DNA of 64,000 nt from contig NZ_MTBG01000008.1 of the NCBI RefSeq assembly GCF_002119405.1, forward strand, positions 1-64,000, in the 5' to 3' direction. The stretch's first letter is position 1, and every line of letters begins with the position of its first letter. The stretch is from Pseudoruegeria sp. SK021. GTDB taxonomy: Bacteria; Pseudomonadota; Alphaproteobacteria; Rhodobacterales; Rhodobacteraceae. Below the pieces are notes generated by a model. The model made no database searches. It had not been told where the DNA came from and was given only the letters and a program-made list of their open reading frames with translations. Position numbers and translations under genes: made by a program. This document shows positions 7,848 to 17,381 of this stretch, piece by piece.

Positions 7848-8972
7848 TTGGGACGGTTTGACAGATACATCCTGACACAATTGATGCGGGTCTTCGGGTT
7901 TTTCGCGCTGATCCTTGTTGGCGTCTATTGGGTGAACCGGGCGGTCATCCTGCTGGATCGCTACCTGTCCGAAGGTCAGGGCGGCACAATGGTGCTGGAA
8001 CTGACCTTGCTCAGCCTGCCCAGCATTATGGTGATCGTGCTGCCAATCGCCGGATTCGTGGCCACAGCGTTTGCTACCAACCGGCTTTATGCCGATGGCG
8101 AACTGGTGATCATGCAGGCCACCGGGTTCAGCAATTACCGGCTGGCCCGTCCGTTTTTAATGTTTTCGGTGCTGGTGGCCCTGTTGCTGTCGGTTCTGGC
8201 TCATGTGGTCGTCCCGGTCAGTATGAGTAAACTGAACGATCTTGAAGCCGAACTGCTGGATGCGATCTCGGCCCGCCTATTGGTGCCCGGCACCTTCCAA
8301 AGCCCGACAAAAGGCGTCACGGTCTACGTGCGGGACATCCAGCCCGACGGAACATTGAACTCACTTCTTGTGGCGGATCGGCGTGACCCGGACCGCGAGT
8401 CGACCTATAGCGCGACCTCGGCTGTGCTGGTGGGCACGTCCGAAGGGCCGCGATTGGTGATGCTGCAAGGAATGGCGCAGACTTTGGAACGGCCGGGCGA
8501 CCGTCTGTCCACCACCGCGTTCGAGGAATTCACCATCTCTCTTGGCGGGATGATCGAAACATCGTCGAACCGCCGTTTGGATTATCGGCAACTTTCCACC
8601 GGTGATCTTCTCGCCCCCAGTCAGGAGATTCTTGATCAAAGTCGCCGCAGCCCAGAGTTTCTGCAACGCGAAGCCCATCTGCGCATCACCCAAGCATTGC
8701 TGTCGATCTGGGCCACCGCCCTTGGATTCGCAGCTCTGATGGTCGGAGGGTTCAGCCGGTTCGGCCTGTGGCGGCAAATCATTCTTGCGATCGGCCTCGT
8801 GGTGCTGGTGAAACTCTTGGACAATGCCGCCATCGACATCGCCAAAAACGATCCGTCAAAATGGCCGATTGTCTATCTGTCCAGCGTGTTTTCGGCGCTG
8901 CTTTGTTTGCTGCTGCTGTACCTTGGCAATGGCACGCTCCTGACACGGCTTGGCCGGAGGCGCTCAGCATGA
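7848..8972 (+). CDS. lptF: LPS export permease LptF
   Basis: An inner-membrane permease of the LptB2FG transporter that extracts lipopolysaccharide and passes it to the Lpt bridge. It is a YjgP/YjgQ family protein with about 374 residues, N-terminal membrane segments (about 15-35, 55-80, 95-120), a periplasmic beta-jellyroll region and three C-terminal segments. The frame is open back to 7740, but that extension is not protein-like. TTG at 7848 (LGRFDRYIL) has GAAGGG six bases upstream and fits family N-termini. A GTG at 7821 is the alternative. It overlaps lptG by four bases (ATGA). Confidence 0.88.
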   Translation: MGRFDRYILTQLMRVFGFFALILVGVYWVNRAVILLDRYLSEGQGGTMVLELTLLSLPSIMVIVLPIAGFVATAFATNRLYADGELVIMQATGFSNYRLARPFLMFSVLVALLLSVLAHVVVPVSMSKLNDLEAELLDAISARLLVPGTFQSPTKGVTVYVRDIQPDGTLNSLLVADRRDPDRESTYSATSAVLVGTSEGPRLVMLQGMAQTLERPGDRLSTTAFEEFTISLGGMIETSSNRRLDYRQLSTGDLLAPSQEILDQSRRSPEFLQREAHLRITQALLSIWATALGFAALMVGGFSRFGLWRQIILAIGLVVLVKLLDNAAIDIAKNDPSKWPIVYLSSVFSALLCLLLLYLGNGTLLTRLGRRRSA

Positions 8973-10063
8973 CGCTGCATTTCTATTTCGCGCGCAAATT
9001 TCTGATGACGTTTCTCGGCATCCTTGGCGGGTTCAGCGTGTTCATGTGGCTGGTGGAACTGCTGGAGCATCTTCGGCGGTTTGACACGTCCGAGACCTCG
9101 TTTGCGGTCCTCGCTTATATGGCGCTGCTGCATTTGCCTCAGGTGCTGTACCAGATCCTGACATTGGTGGTTTTGCTGGCGACGGTGATGATGTTCATCA
9201 CGCTGGCGCGAACCAGCGAGTTGGTGATTTCCCGTGCAACCGGGCGGTCAGCGATCCGCAGTTTGATTGCCCCGATCCTGACCGCGTTTGCCTTGGGGGT
9301 GTTCACCGTCGCCGTCATCAACCCGGTCGTCGCCACAATGTCCAAACGCTATAATCTCGAAGAAAACCGCCTGCGCGGATCCGAGCAGATCGTCTCCATC
9401 AGCCGTGAAGGTCTGTGGCTGCGGCAAGGAAAAACCGACCAGCAGATCGCCATTCACGCCGACAGCGCCAATCTGGACGGCACACATCTGTTCGAAGTGA
9501 CTTTTTACGGCTTTGATCAATCCTCGCGACCGACCTTCCGGATCGACGCTGCCGAAGCCGTTTTGGAAACTGGGGCGTGGTCGTTGCAAAACGCCAAGCG
9601 CTGGTCGTTTTCAAGTGCAGGAAACCCCGAAGCGGAAGCTGAATTGTTCCCCACCCTGCTGCTGCCGTCCGATCTGACGCGCGATCAGATCCGAGACAGC
9701 TTTGGCACCCCCTCGGGCATTCCGATCTGGGAATTGCCAGCCTTCATCACAGCGCTGGAAACCGCGGGCTTTTCTGCGCGCAGTCATCGGGTCTGGCTTC
9801 AATCCGAATTGTGCCGCCCCCTCAGCTTTGTCGCCATGGTGCTGGTGGGCGCGATTTTCACTCTCCGCCACACCCGGTTCGGGCATACCGGATTGATGGT
9901 CCTATTTGCAGTTCTTGCCGGCTTCACCCTGTTCTTCACCGGCAACCTGACCAAGGTCATGGCCGATAGCGGCCAGATTCCCGTCATGCTGGCAGTCTGG
10001 AGTCCCCCCGCCGCCGCAATCCTGCTAGCCCTGAGTATGCTTTTGCACTTTGAGGATGGATGA
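8969..10063 (+). CDS. lptG: LPS export permease LptG
   Basis: The partner of LptF in the inner-membrane LPS extractor; 364 residues. It begins MTLHFYFARKF with the first membrane helix at about 12-35. Further helices lie at about 50-75 and 90-115, then a periplasmic domain and three C-terminal helices. The start at 8969 lies in the ATGA overlap with lptF; the frame is open further upstream only because it runs antiphase through lptF. LptG overlaps lptD by four bases, so lptF, lptG and lptD are translationally coupled. Confidence 0.93.
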   Translation: MTLHFYFARKFLMTFLGILGGFSVFMWLVELLEHLRRFDTSETSFAVLAYMALLHLPQVLYQILTLVVLLATVMMFITLARTSELVISRATGRSAIRSLIAPILTAFALGVFTVAVINPVVATMSKRYNLEENRLRGSEQIVSISREGLWLRQGKTDQQIAIHADSANLDGTHLFEVTFYGFDQSSRPTFRIDAAEAVLETGAWSLQNAKRWSFSSAGNPEAEAELFPTLLLPSDLTRDQIRDSFGTPSGIPIWELPAFITALETAGFSARSHRVWLQSELCRPLSFVAMVLVGAIFTLRHTRFGHTGLMVLFAVLAGFTLFFTGNLTKVMADSGQIPVMLAVWSPPAAAILLALSMLLHFEDG

Positions 10064-12267
10064 CGTTGCCAGCCCGCCTGTTGCCCCAAGTCTCTGCCCG
10101 CCGCCTTACCGCCAGCGCCTTGATCGTTCTGGTCTGCCTTGGCTTGCCCGGGCGTCTGCTGGCCCAAGGCACGCCGGATCCGACGATGATGACATCGCTG
10201 GTTGCCGATGTTGTCCGCATTGACGACGGCCAGCGCCTGATCGCCAGCGGCAATGTCGAGGTGTTCTCGGACGGTCGCCGCCTGCGCGCCAGCAAGCTGA
10301 CCTTCGACCAGACCACCGATCGGCTGGTGATCGACGGGCCGATTGTCTTGCAAGATGAAAATGGCACGCTAATTTTGGCCGATCAGGCCGAACTGGACAC
10401 CGATCTTAACAACGGCATTTTGCGCGGTGCCCGTCTGGTCCTGCAAGAGCAACTTCAGATCGCGGGGGCCGAAATGTCCCGGACAGACGGACGGTTCAGC
10501 GATCTTAAGCGGGTGGTGGCGTCCAGTTGCGAGGTGTGCATCGCGGGCAAGGCCCCCTTGTGGGAAATCCGGGCCACCCGCGTCATTCATGACCAACTGG
10601 ACAAGCAGATTTACTTCTACGACGCCCGCTTTCGGATCGCGGGCGTGCCGGTATTCTATCTTCCTATGCTACGGGTGCCCGACGGCACCGACCCGCGCGT
10701 TACCGGCTTTCTGGCCCCGATCTATCGCCAGACCTCGGAACTGGGGCCGGGTCTGAAGCTGCCGTATTTCATCACGCTGGGCGAGCATGCCGACCTGACC
10801 CTTACCCCGTATGTCGCGCCCGATTTCGGCTATGAATTGACCAACGGATACACCCGCACCCTGCAAGGGCGCTATCGTCAGGCCTTCGCCAATGGCGATC
10901 TGGAAATCAATACTGCGGTCACCCGCGATTCCATTCTGCCAGACACCACCCGCGCCTATTTTTTCGGCGACGCTGAATTTGACATCCCCTATGACTTTGA
11001 CCTGACTTTGACGGTTCAGACCGTCAGTGATGACGAATACCTCAGCGATTACGACTTTTCCGGCGAAGATCGCCTTGAAAGTTCCATCGGCCTGTTCCGC
11101 ACCCAAGAACACGAACGCGTTGAAGGCGAGTTGGTCTATTTCCAATCCCTACGCTCGGACGAAGTTGAGGCCGAACAGCCGACCTATGTTGCGGATGGTC
11201 AATGGAACCGCAGGTTTTTCATGCCGGGCGTCGACAGTTGGCTGGACGTTGACCTGATTGGTCATGCGCATATCCGCCCCTCTGAGATGAACATCGTTGG
11301 CCGCGATATGGCCCAAACCCGCGCCAGCGTAACATGGTCCGAGATCTGGACCACTGATGCCGGGTTCCGGTTCGATACCAACGCCCGGGTGAATGGCGAC
11401 CTCAAATATATCGGTAACGATGACCGCTATGATACGACCCAAGTCGCCCTGACCCCAACCGCGGCACTGGCGGTCGGCTATCCGATGGCACGGCAATCCG
11501 CCCAAGGCGCGCGCTATTTGCTTGAGCCGATTGGCCAGTTCGTCTGGACAGCGAAAGACACGCTGGAAGGTCCGAACGACGACAGCACCCTGACCGCATT
11601 TGACGCCGGCAACATGTTTGATCTCAACCGGTTTCCCGGGCTTGATCGGCAAGAGGAAGGTGGCCGGATCAATGCCGCCCTGCGCTGGACCCGGTATGCG
11701 CCTGACGGCTGGTCACTGGGGCTGACCGGCGGCCGGGTGTTCCGGTTTGAGGATCTTGGGCAATTTCCCGACGGCACGGGTCTGGCGGGGGCATCGTCCA
11801 ATTGGCTGGCGCAAGCCGATCTGGACTTTGGCGAGCGCTTGCAACTGCGCAGCCTCACCCTGATGGACAACGGCTTTGAGCCGACCCTGAATGAAACGCG
11901 TCTCAGTTGGCAAAGCCCGGCATTGGAACTCAGCAGCACCTATATCTGGCAACGGGAAGACGCAGCTTTCGACATTTCAGATGACATCTCTGAGGTGTCT
12001 TTTGAAGCGGCTTTCGATCTGGGCCTGAGATGGAGCGCCGAACTGGACCTGCGCCGCGACTTCATCAGCGACCAGACCAACCAAGCCGGATTGGGGCTGA
12101 TTTACACCAACGAGTGCGTGAGGGTTGATCTTTCGGCTCTACGCAAGTTTAGAACAGACGAAGACGACAATATCGAGCCGAGCACCAGCTTTGACCTTAC
12201 CGTCACTTTGGCCGGATTTGGAAACAACGACAATCAGGCGCGTTATCGGCGCACCTGCACAAACTGA
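10060..12267 (+). CDS. lptD: LPS assembly outer-membrane protein LptD
   Basis: The outer-membrane translocon that inserts LPS into the outer leaflet; 735 residues, close to the alphaproteobacterial norm. A signal peptide (about 1-36, cleavage near LLAQG) is followed by an LptA-like beta-jellyroll (about 45-150; ADVVRIDDGQRLIASGNVEV) and a large C-terminal beta-barrel. Four cysteines are visible: C157 and C160 in SCEVC, and C686 and C733 near the end. This matches the pattern of N-terminal to C-terminal disulfides known from LptD. It depends on periplasmic chaperones, and the SurA-like gene is the next one downstream. Confidence 0.94.
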   Translation: MTLPARLLPQVSARRLTASALIVLVCLGLPGRLLAQGTPDPTMMTSLVADVVRIDDGQRLIASGNVEVFSDGRRLRASKLTFDQTTDRLVIDGPIVLQDENGTLILADQAELDTDLNNGILRGARLVLQEQLQIAGAEMSRTDGRFSDLKRVVASSCEVCIAGKAPLWEIRATRVIHDQLDKQIYFYDARFRIAGVPVFYLPMLRVPDGTDPRVTGFLAPIYRQTSELGPGLKLPYFITLGEHADLTLTPYVAPDFGYELTNGYTRTLQGRYRQAFANGDLEINTAVTRDSILPDTTRAYFFGDAEFDIPYDFDLTLTVQTVSDDEYLSDYDFSGEDRLESSIGLFRTQEHERVEGELVYFQSLRSDEVEAEQPTYVADGQWNRRFFMPGVDSWLDVDLIGHAHIRPSEMNIVGRDMAQTRASVTWSEIWTTDAGFRFDTNARVNGDLKYIGNDDRYDTTQVALTPTAALAVGYPMARQSAQGARYLLEPIGQFVWTAKDTLEGPNDDSTLTAFDAGNMFDLNRFPGLDRQEEGGRINAALRWTRYAPDGWSLGLTGGRVFRFEDLGQFPDGTGLAGASSNWLAQADLDFGERLQLRSLTLMDNGFEPTLNETRLSWQSPALELSSTYIWQREDAAFDISDDISEVSFEAAFDLGLRWSAELDLRRDFISDQTNQAGLGLIYTNECVRVDLSALRKFRTDEDDNIEPSTSFDLTVTLAGFGNNDNQARYRRTCTN

Positions 12268-12280
12268 GGACAGAGCGGAC

Positions 12281-13513
12281 ATGGCCAATCTTCCGAAACA
12301 GCTTCTGCGGACGCTACTCGCAGCATCGGGACTGCTGCTGGGCGCATCTCTGGCAACGCCAGCTGTGGCACAATCGCCTTTCGAGGTGGTGGCACGGGTC
12401 AATGACGGCGCAATCACCCGGTTTGAGTTGGACCAACGGCGACGCTTGCAAAACCTACTGCGCCTGCCGGGTGCCGATGCCGATACGGCCATGAATTCCC
12501 TAGTCGATGACCGTTTGAAAATCAGTGCCGCCAAGAAGGCTGGCATCGACCCCACCAATGAAGAGGTGCAACTTGGCCTAGAGGACTTCGCGAGCCGGGC
12601 CAATCTCAGCTCCGAGGAATTCATTCAGGCCGTGCGCCCCATGGGAATCGAGCCGGAAACCCTGACCGATTACGTGTTCGTCAGTCTGGCTTGGGGCGAT
12701 TTGATGCGCAGCAAGTATTCCTCGCGGGCGCAGGTCAGCGATTCTGAAATTGAGCGCGCGCTGGCGCTTGGAACCGGCCAAGGCACAGCGAAAGTGCTGC
12801 TGTCAGAGATCATTTTGCCGATCGCACCCGAAGTCGCAGCGATCTCGGAAGAGCGCGCCAATGCGATCGTCCAGATGACCAGTTTCTCGCAGTTTGAAGA
12901 CGCTGCCCGGCAATTTTCCATCGCACCCAGCCGGGCGAATGGCGGTCGTCTAGAATGGACTTCGCTGTCTGACTTGCCGCCCCAAATTGCGCCGCTGTTC
13001 CTGACCATGACACCCGGTCAGGTCACGGCACCGTTGCGGTTGGATTCGGCCGTCGCGCTGTTTCAGTTTCGCGGCCTGCAAGACGTGGCCGCGCCGCGCG
13101 CCCAAAACGTCACCCTGGACTATGCGCAACTGCGCTTTGCCCCCGGCACGGATTTGCAACAGGAACGGGTGCGCCTGATGACCGAGGCCGACACATGCGA
13201 CGATCTGTATGGGCTGTTCAAAAGTGCTCCGCCCGAGCAATTGCAGCGCGTGGCCGAGTTGCGCAATAGCCTGCCGCAATCGGTCGTCGGCGTGCTGGAT
13301 CAACTTGACCCCAGTGAGTTCGGTGTCCTTGCCCCGCAGGGCAGCAGCGATACAGGATCGATCATCATGCTTTGCGCGCGCTCAGCGCCCGCCAACGAAG
13401 ACCTCTCCCGCGAAGACGTGGCGCGGAGGCTGACCGCCCAGAGGCTGAACAGCTATGCCGAGGGCTTCCTGTCTGAATTGCGCTCTGACGCGTTCATCGA
13501 GATGACCAAGTGA
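12281..13513 (+). CDS. SurA-like periplasmic peptidyl-prolyl isomerase
   Basis: A 410-residue periplasmic chaperone with a signal peptide (about 1-30, TPAVAQ) and a SurA N-terminal domain (VVARVNDGAITRFELDQRRRLQ at about 35-56). One parvulin-type domain at about 170-275 (LSEIILPI, ASRANGGRLEW). SurA-like proteins guide outer-membrane proteins, LptD included, which fits its place 13 bases after lptD. The parvulin motif is diverged (SPSRANGG rather than DGG..G), so isomerase activity may be weak. The start at 12281 follows the stop of lptD; the longer open frame from 12125 only overlaps lptD. It overlaps pdxA by four bases. Confidence 0.88.
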   Translation: MANLPKQLLRTLLAASGLLLGASLATPAVAQSPFEVVARVNDGAITRFELDQRRRLQNLLRLPGADADTAMNSLVDDRLKISAAKKAGIDPTNEEVQLGLEDFASRANLSSEEFIQAVRPMGIEPETLTDYVFVSLAWGDLMRSKYSSRAQVSDSEIERALALGTGQGTAKVLLSEIILPIAPEVAAISEERANAIVQMTSFSQFEDAARQFSIAPSRANGGRLEWTSLSDLPPQIAPLFLTMTPGQVTAPLRLDSAVALFQFRGLQDVAAPRAQNVTLDYAQLRFAPGTDLQQERVRLMTEADTCDDLYGLFKSAPPEQLQRVAELRNSLPQSVVGVLDQLDPSEFGVLAPQGSSDTGSIIMLCARSAPANEDLSREDVARRLTAQRLNSYAEGFLSELRSDAFIEMTK

Positions 13514-14502
13514 CGGCACCAATCGCAGTCTCATGTGGCGATCCCGCAGGGATCGGCCCTGAAATCTCGGCCCGGGCCTGGAGCAGCCTTGGCAGCAGCC
13601 TGCCGTTCTTTCTGATCGGGGATCCGCGTCACCTGCCCCCCGGCACAGACGTGGCAATCATCGACGATCCAAGCGAGGCCATCGCGGCGAGCCGCCACGG
13701 CCTGCCGGTGCTGGCCCACGCGTTTGACGCCCCCGCCACCCCCGGCCTTCTGACCCCCGAAAACGCCGCGGGGGTTATTTCAGCCATCGCGCGCGGGGTA
13801 TCGCTGGTCATGGATGGCGCCGCAAGTGCGCTGTGTACCGCCCCGATTCACAAAAAGGCGCTCAAGGACGGCGCGGGCTTCGCCTTTCCCGGCCATACCG
13901 AATATCTGGCCCATCTGGCCGGAGTGGATCGCGTGGTCATGATGTTGGCCTGCGACGCGCTGAAGGTTGTGCCCACCACCATCCACATCCCGGTCAGCGA
14001 CGTTCCAGCCGCGCTGACCGCTGACTTGCTGAGCCAGACGCTGCAGATCACCGCCGCCGCCCTAACCCGGGATTTCGGCATCGCGCGGCCTCGGATCGCG
14101 GTGACGGGGTTGAACCCGCATGCTGGCGAGGGCGGCGCCATGGGCCACGAAGAAATCACGGTGATCGAACCCGTTCTGGCCGCGCTGCGCCAAGAAGGCA
14201 TGATCCTGACCGGTCCGCTTTCGGCGGACACCATGTTTCACGCCGCTGCACGCCAGAATTATGATGTGGCGGTGGCGATGTATCACGATCAGGCGCTAAT
14301 CCCGATCAAGACCTTGGATTTTGCCAGCGGGGTCAACGTGACGCTGGGCTTACCGTTTATCCGCACCTCGCCCGATCATGGCACCGCTTTTGACATCGCC
14401 GGGCGCGGCATTGCCGATCCGACCAGCATGATCGCCGCCCTGAAACTGGCCCAGCGGATGGCCCACAGCCGCGCCGCCCGCCCGAAAGGCCCCCAAACAT
14501 GA
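13510..14502 (+). CDS. pdxA: 4-hydroxythreonine-4-phosphate dehydrogenase
   Basis: Oxidises 4-phosphohydroxy-L-threonine with NAD in the DXP-dependent pyridoxal phosphate pathway. The 330-residue length is normal. Motifs seen are [12 protein letters not shown] at the N-terminus, GHTEYLA (about 125) with a metal-ligand His, and [17 protein letters not shown] (about 198-214) with the second ligand. The third is in [12 protein letters not shown] (about 255). The start is GTG at 13510 inside the end of the surA-like gene. The surA-pdxA-rsmA order is common in proteobacteria. Confidence 0.95.
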   Translation: MTAPIAVSCGDPAGIGPEISARAWSSLGSSLPFFLIGDPRHLPPGTDVAIIDDPSEAIAASRHGLPVLAHAFDAPATPGLLTPENAAGVISAIARGVSLVMDGAASALCTAPIHKKALKDGAGFAFPGHTEYLAHLAGVDRVVMMLACDALKVVPTTIHIPVSDVPAALTADLLSQTLQITAAALTRDFGIARPRIAVTGLNPHAGEGGAMGHEEITVIEPVLAALRQEGMILTGPLSADTMFHAAARQNYDVAVAMYHDQALIPIKTLDFASGVNVTLGLPFIRTSPDHGTAFDIAGRGIADPTSMIAALKLAQRMAHSRAARPKGPQT

Positions 14503-15344
14503 GCGCGATTGACGACCTGCCCCCGCTGCGCGAGGTGATTGCGACGCATGACCTGAGCGCCCGGAAATCCTTGGGCCAGAACTTTCTGCTCGATCTCAAC
14601 CTGACGGCCCGTATTGCCCGGGCCGCGGGCGATCTGACCGGCCATGACGTTCTCGAAATTGGACCCGGCCCGGGCGGTCTGACCCGCGGCCTTCTGGCCA
14701 TGGGTGCGCGCCGTGTGCTCGCCGTTGAAAAAGACCCCCGCTGCCTGCCGGCATTGCAGCAGATTGCCGAGGCCTATCCCGGTCGGCTTGATGTGGTGAT
14801 CGGCGACGCGATGGCGATAGATCCGCTCAACCAGTTGACCGGCCCCGTGCGGATCTGCGCCAACCTTCCCTATAATGTCGGGACAGAGCTACTGGTGCGC
14901 TGGCTGACCCCGCCCGAATGGCCACCATACTGGACCAGTCTGACCTTGATGTTCCAACGGGAAGTGGCGCAGCGGATCGTGGCCCCCCCGGGCAGCAAAG
15001 CCTATGGCAGGCTTGCGCTGTTGGCACAGTGGCGCTGCGATGCCCGGGTGGTGTTGGAACTTCCGCCGCAGGCCTTCACGCCCCCGCCCAAGGTCAGTTC
15101 GGCGGTCGTGCATTTGCAAGCCTTGCCCGAACCTCGTTTTCCGGCCCGGGCGGCAACCCTGTCCCGGGTGGTCGCGGCCGCCTTCAATCAGCGGCGCAAG
15201 ATGCTGCGGTCGGCGCTGAAGCCGATCTCGCCAGATATTGACGCGCTGTTGTTGCAGGCGGGCATTTCGCCGACCGATCGGGCCGAGACTGTGTCGCTAG
15301 AGGCGTTTTGTGCCCTCTCCCGCGTCGTTGATGCCCAATCCTGA
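14499..15344 (+). CDS. rsmA: 16S rRNA A1518/A1519 dimethyltransferase (KsgA)
   Basis: Dimethylates two adjacent adenines at the 3' end of 16S rRNA late in 30S assembly; 281 residues. It shows [10 protein letters not shown] at about 25-34, the SAM motif [12 protein letters not shown] at about 52-63, and the catalytic-region motif NLPYNVGT at about 125-132. It closes the lptF-to-rsmA run and is followed by a stem at 15355-15384. Confidence 0.96.
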   Translation: MSAIDDLPPLREVIATHDLSARKSLGQNFLLDLNLTARIARAAGDLTGHDVLEIGPGPGGLTRGLLAMGARRVLAVEKDPRCLPALQQIAEAYPGRLDVVIGDAMAIDPLNQLTGPVRICANLPYNVGTELLVRWLTPPEWPPYWTSLTLMFQREVAQRIVAPPGSKAYGRLALLAQWRCDARVVLELPPQAFTPPPKVSSAVVHLQALPEPRFPARAATLSRVVAAAFNQRRKMLRSALKPISPDIDALLLQAGISPTDRAETVSLEAFCALSRVVDAQS

Positions 15345-15354
15345 CCACAAAGAA

Positions 15355-15384
15355 TAAGGGCGCCTGCTTTCACAGACGCCCTTA
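15355..15384. terminator. Bidirectional terminator-like stem between rsmA and the DUF4167 gene
   Basis: TAAGGGCG (15355-15362) pairs with CGCCCTTA (15377-15384) over a 14-base loop. On the minus strand the stem is followed by a T-rich tail, so it fits best as terminator of the DUF4167 gene. It could also stop transcription from rsmA. Confidence 0.55.
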
Positions 15385-15413
15385 ATTCCAACCAGATATT
15401 AAAATCGTGGTGA

Positions 15414-16304
15414 TTATTCGGCGGCTTCCCGGGGATCCGTGTCCGAAGCTTTGTCTTGCGACTCGGCATCCAATGCTTCGGCCTTTGCCACTTTGGGAGC
15501 GCGAGGCGCACGCGGCTTACGGGCCGCACGCGGTTTCGGCGCGGCCTCTGGCTGCGGCTTATCCCCATTTTCCGGCGTTTCGACCAGACCACTATCGCTG
15601 CCATCATCCGCGGCCACGAAATTCGGCAACTCCGGCATCATTGATGCGGTTTTGACCGGTTTCCGGCGCTGTCGGTTGGGTTTCTGTGTCGGGGCCTGTC
15701 CAGCATCGGCGCGGTCATCCGACGTACGCTCGGCAGGGTTGGCGCCCTCTGGCTGCGGCGCACGTTCGGACGGGTCCCCTTGCGGGCGTCCCTGTTCATG
15801 CGCGCGGTTATCCGAGGACCGGTCTTGCCGGCGGTCAGACGCGTCATCCTGATGCCGCGGACGGGGCGTGTCCTGATGTTGGCGCGGCCGGTCGTTGATC
15901 TCGGGTTGGGCACCATCGCCAGCGTGGGACTGGTTCGTCCGCTGCGCATCTTCCGACGATCCCGACGGATCAGAGCCCTGACCGCCGCGCTGATCGTGAT
16001 CGCGTTGACGGTTCTGACCCTGACTTTCCTGCTGCTCGCGCCGCTGGTCAGCCTCACGCTGCGCTTCCCCCAAAAGACGGGTGTAATGCTCAGAATGTTG
16101 CTGAAAATTCTCAGCCGCAACGCGATCATTCGAGAGCTGCGCATCCCGGGTCAATTGATTATACTTATCAATAATCTGTTGCGGTGTTCCGCGAACCTTG
16201 CCTTCCGGACCAGAGCTTTCGAACACCCTGTTCAGGATGTTGCCCATGGTTCCAGAACGGGTGCGGTTCGATTTAGACCGCGATCGTGACTTGCTTGATC
16301 TCAT
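15414..16304 (-). CDS. DUF4167 domain protein, low-complexity tail
   Basis: A 296-residue protein with a basic Ser/Arg-rich start (about 1-18), then the conserved DUF4167 block (about 19-75; GKVRGTPQQIIDKYNQLTRDAQ, YTRLLGEAQRE). The remaining two thirds is disordered, rich in Gln, Asp, Arg, Pro and Ala, and ends in an Ala/Lys/Pro stretch. The domain is typical of alphaproteobacteria and its function is not established. The conserved block looks helical, and the basic tails could bind RNA or DNA, which is inference. It shares strand and neighbourhood with prfA-prmC but has a 231-base upstream gap holding a palindrome (16357-16372) and repeats (16473-16522), which suggests separate control. Confidence 0.85.
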   Translation of the reverse strand: MRSSKSRSRSKSNRTRSGTMGNILNRVFESSGPEGKVRGTPQQIIDKYNQLTRDAQLSNDRVAAENFQQHSEHYTRLLGEAQREADQRREQQESQGQNRQRDHDQRGGQGSDPSGSSEDAQRTNQSHAGDGAQPEINDRPRQHQDTPRPRHQDDASDRRQDRSSDNRAHEQGRPQGDPSERAPQPEGANPAERTSDDRADAGQAPTQKPNRQRRKPVKTASMMPELPNFVAADDGSDSGLVETPENGDKPQPEAAPKPRAARKPRAPRAPKVAKAEALDAESQDKASDTDPREAAE

Positions 16305-16356
16305 GTTGAACTGGTTCTCAGCCTTGTTTCTGCATGCAGCCCTGAATGTCGTGCAC

Positions 16357-16372
16357 TACGACGTGTGTCGTA
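16357..16372. promoter_or_regulatory. 16-bp palindrome upstream of the DUF4167 gene
   Basis: TACGAC-GTGT-GTCGTA, a perfect dyad with 6-bp arms, lies 53-68 bases upstream of the DUF4167 start. The size and position suit an operator for a dimeric regulator or part of a leader hairpin. No known regulator motif was recognised. Confidence 0.35.
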
Positions 16373-16472
16373 AATTTGGCTGCACAATCTCTGGCTTGGT
16401 GTCGAGGGGCGCATCGCTTGCTCCGCCTAGCCGACGGTTGGATTAAACACGTAGGGGGAAGCAAAACAAGCA

Positions 16473-16522
16473 GAAATTCCAGCATACATCAAATTCTCTG
16501 GAATTTCACTGGAAATTCTCTG
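16473..16522 (-). repeat. AT-rich inverted and direct repeats after prmC, possible terminator
   Basis: GAAATTCCAG (16473-16482) and CTGGAATTTC (16498-16507) form a perfect 10-bp inverted repeat. AAATTCTCTG occurs twice as a direct repeat (16491-16500 and 16513-16522). On the minus strand the stem is followed by a T-rich stretch, so it may terminate prfA-prmC. The extra copy is also compatible with a protein-binding array. Confidence 0.4.
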
Positions 16523-16535
16523 ACTGCTGGCCCGG

Positions 16536-17381
16536 TCAGGTTGATACCAAACCACCGCGCTGTGCGGTCACAACCCTGTCGCGCCCGTCCAGATCCGGCA
16601 AGATCCGGACATTCACCAAGCCGCTGTCTTTTGCAATCTGCGCAACCTGAGGGCCTTGGGTCGGGCCAATTTCAACCAGAACCCGGCCGCCGTCCACCAA
16701 TAGGCCCATCGCGTCAGGAAGAATGCGGCGATAGGGTGCCAGACCGTCACCACCGGGGCTGAGGGCCATCGACGGCTCCCACTGCCGCACATCGACCGAA
16801 AGGCCCGGCATTTCGTCCGCTGCAATATAAGGCGGGTTCGACACGATCAGATCGAACGGGCCACACAGCCCGTCAGTCCAGTCCGCCTGTTGAAAATCCG
16901 CCCGATCAGCGACGCCGAGGCGTTCGGCGTTCGCCGCAGCGACGGTCAATGCAGCCTCGGACAGGTCGGTTCCGATCCCGACCGCGTTCGGGAACTCTGA
17001 CAGCAATGTCAGCAAGATACAGCCCGACCCCGTTCCTAAATCAAGAATACGTGTGGCCGGGGTTTCCAACGCAGCGGCAATCAGTGTTTCAGTTTCTGGA
17101 CGCGGGTCCAGCACATCGCGCGTCACTTTGAAGATCCGGCCATAAAACGCCCGCTTCCCGGTAATTTGCGCCACGGGTTGATGCAGACAGCGGGCGCTGA
17201 TCGCCGCCTCGAATCGGGTTTGTGCCAGATCGGACATGGCCTCAGGAAGGCAAAGCGTGACCCGGTCAGACGGGATCTCCAAGGCATAGGCCAACAACCG
17301 CCGTGCATCCCGGGCCGGATCTGTGATCCCCGCCGCCCGCAGACGCGCCACCGCCGCGACCACCGCTTGGGTCCCGGTCAT
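16536..17381 (-). CDS. prmC: Release factor glutamine methyltransferase
   Basis: Methylates the Gln of the GGQ motif of RF1 and RF2; 281 residues. It has a helical N-terminal domain (about 1-75) and a SAM-dependent methyltransferase domain with [12 protein letters not shown] at about 110-121. The catalytic NPPY (SNPPYIA) is at about 181-187. It overlaps its substrate gene prfA by four bases (ATGA), the usual arrangement. Confidence 0.96.
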   Translation of the reverse strand: MTGTQAVVAAVARLRAAGITDPARDARRLLAYALEIPSDRVTLCLPEAMSDLAQTRFEAAISARCLHQPVAQITGKRAFYGRIFKVTRDVLDPRPETETLIAAALETPATRILDLGTGSGCILLTLLSEFPNAVGIGTDLSEAALTVAAANAERLGVADRADFQQADWTDGLCGPFDLIVSNPPYIAADEMPGLSVDVRQWEPSMALSPGGDGLAPYRRILPDAMGLLVDGGRVLVEIGPTQGPQVAQIAKDSGLVNVRILPDLDGRDRVVTAQRGGLVST

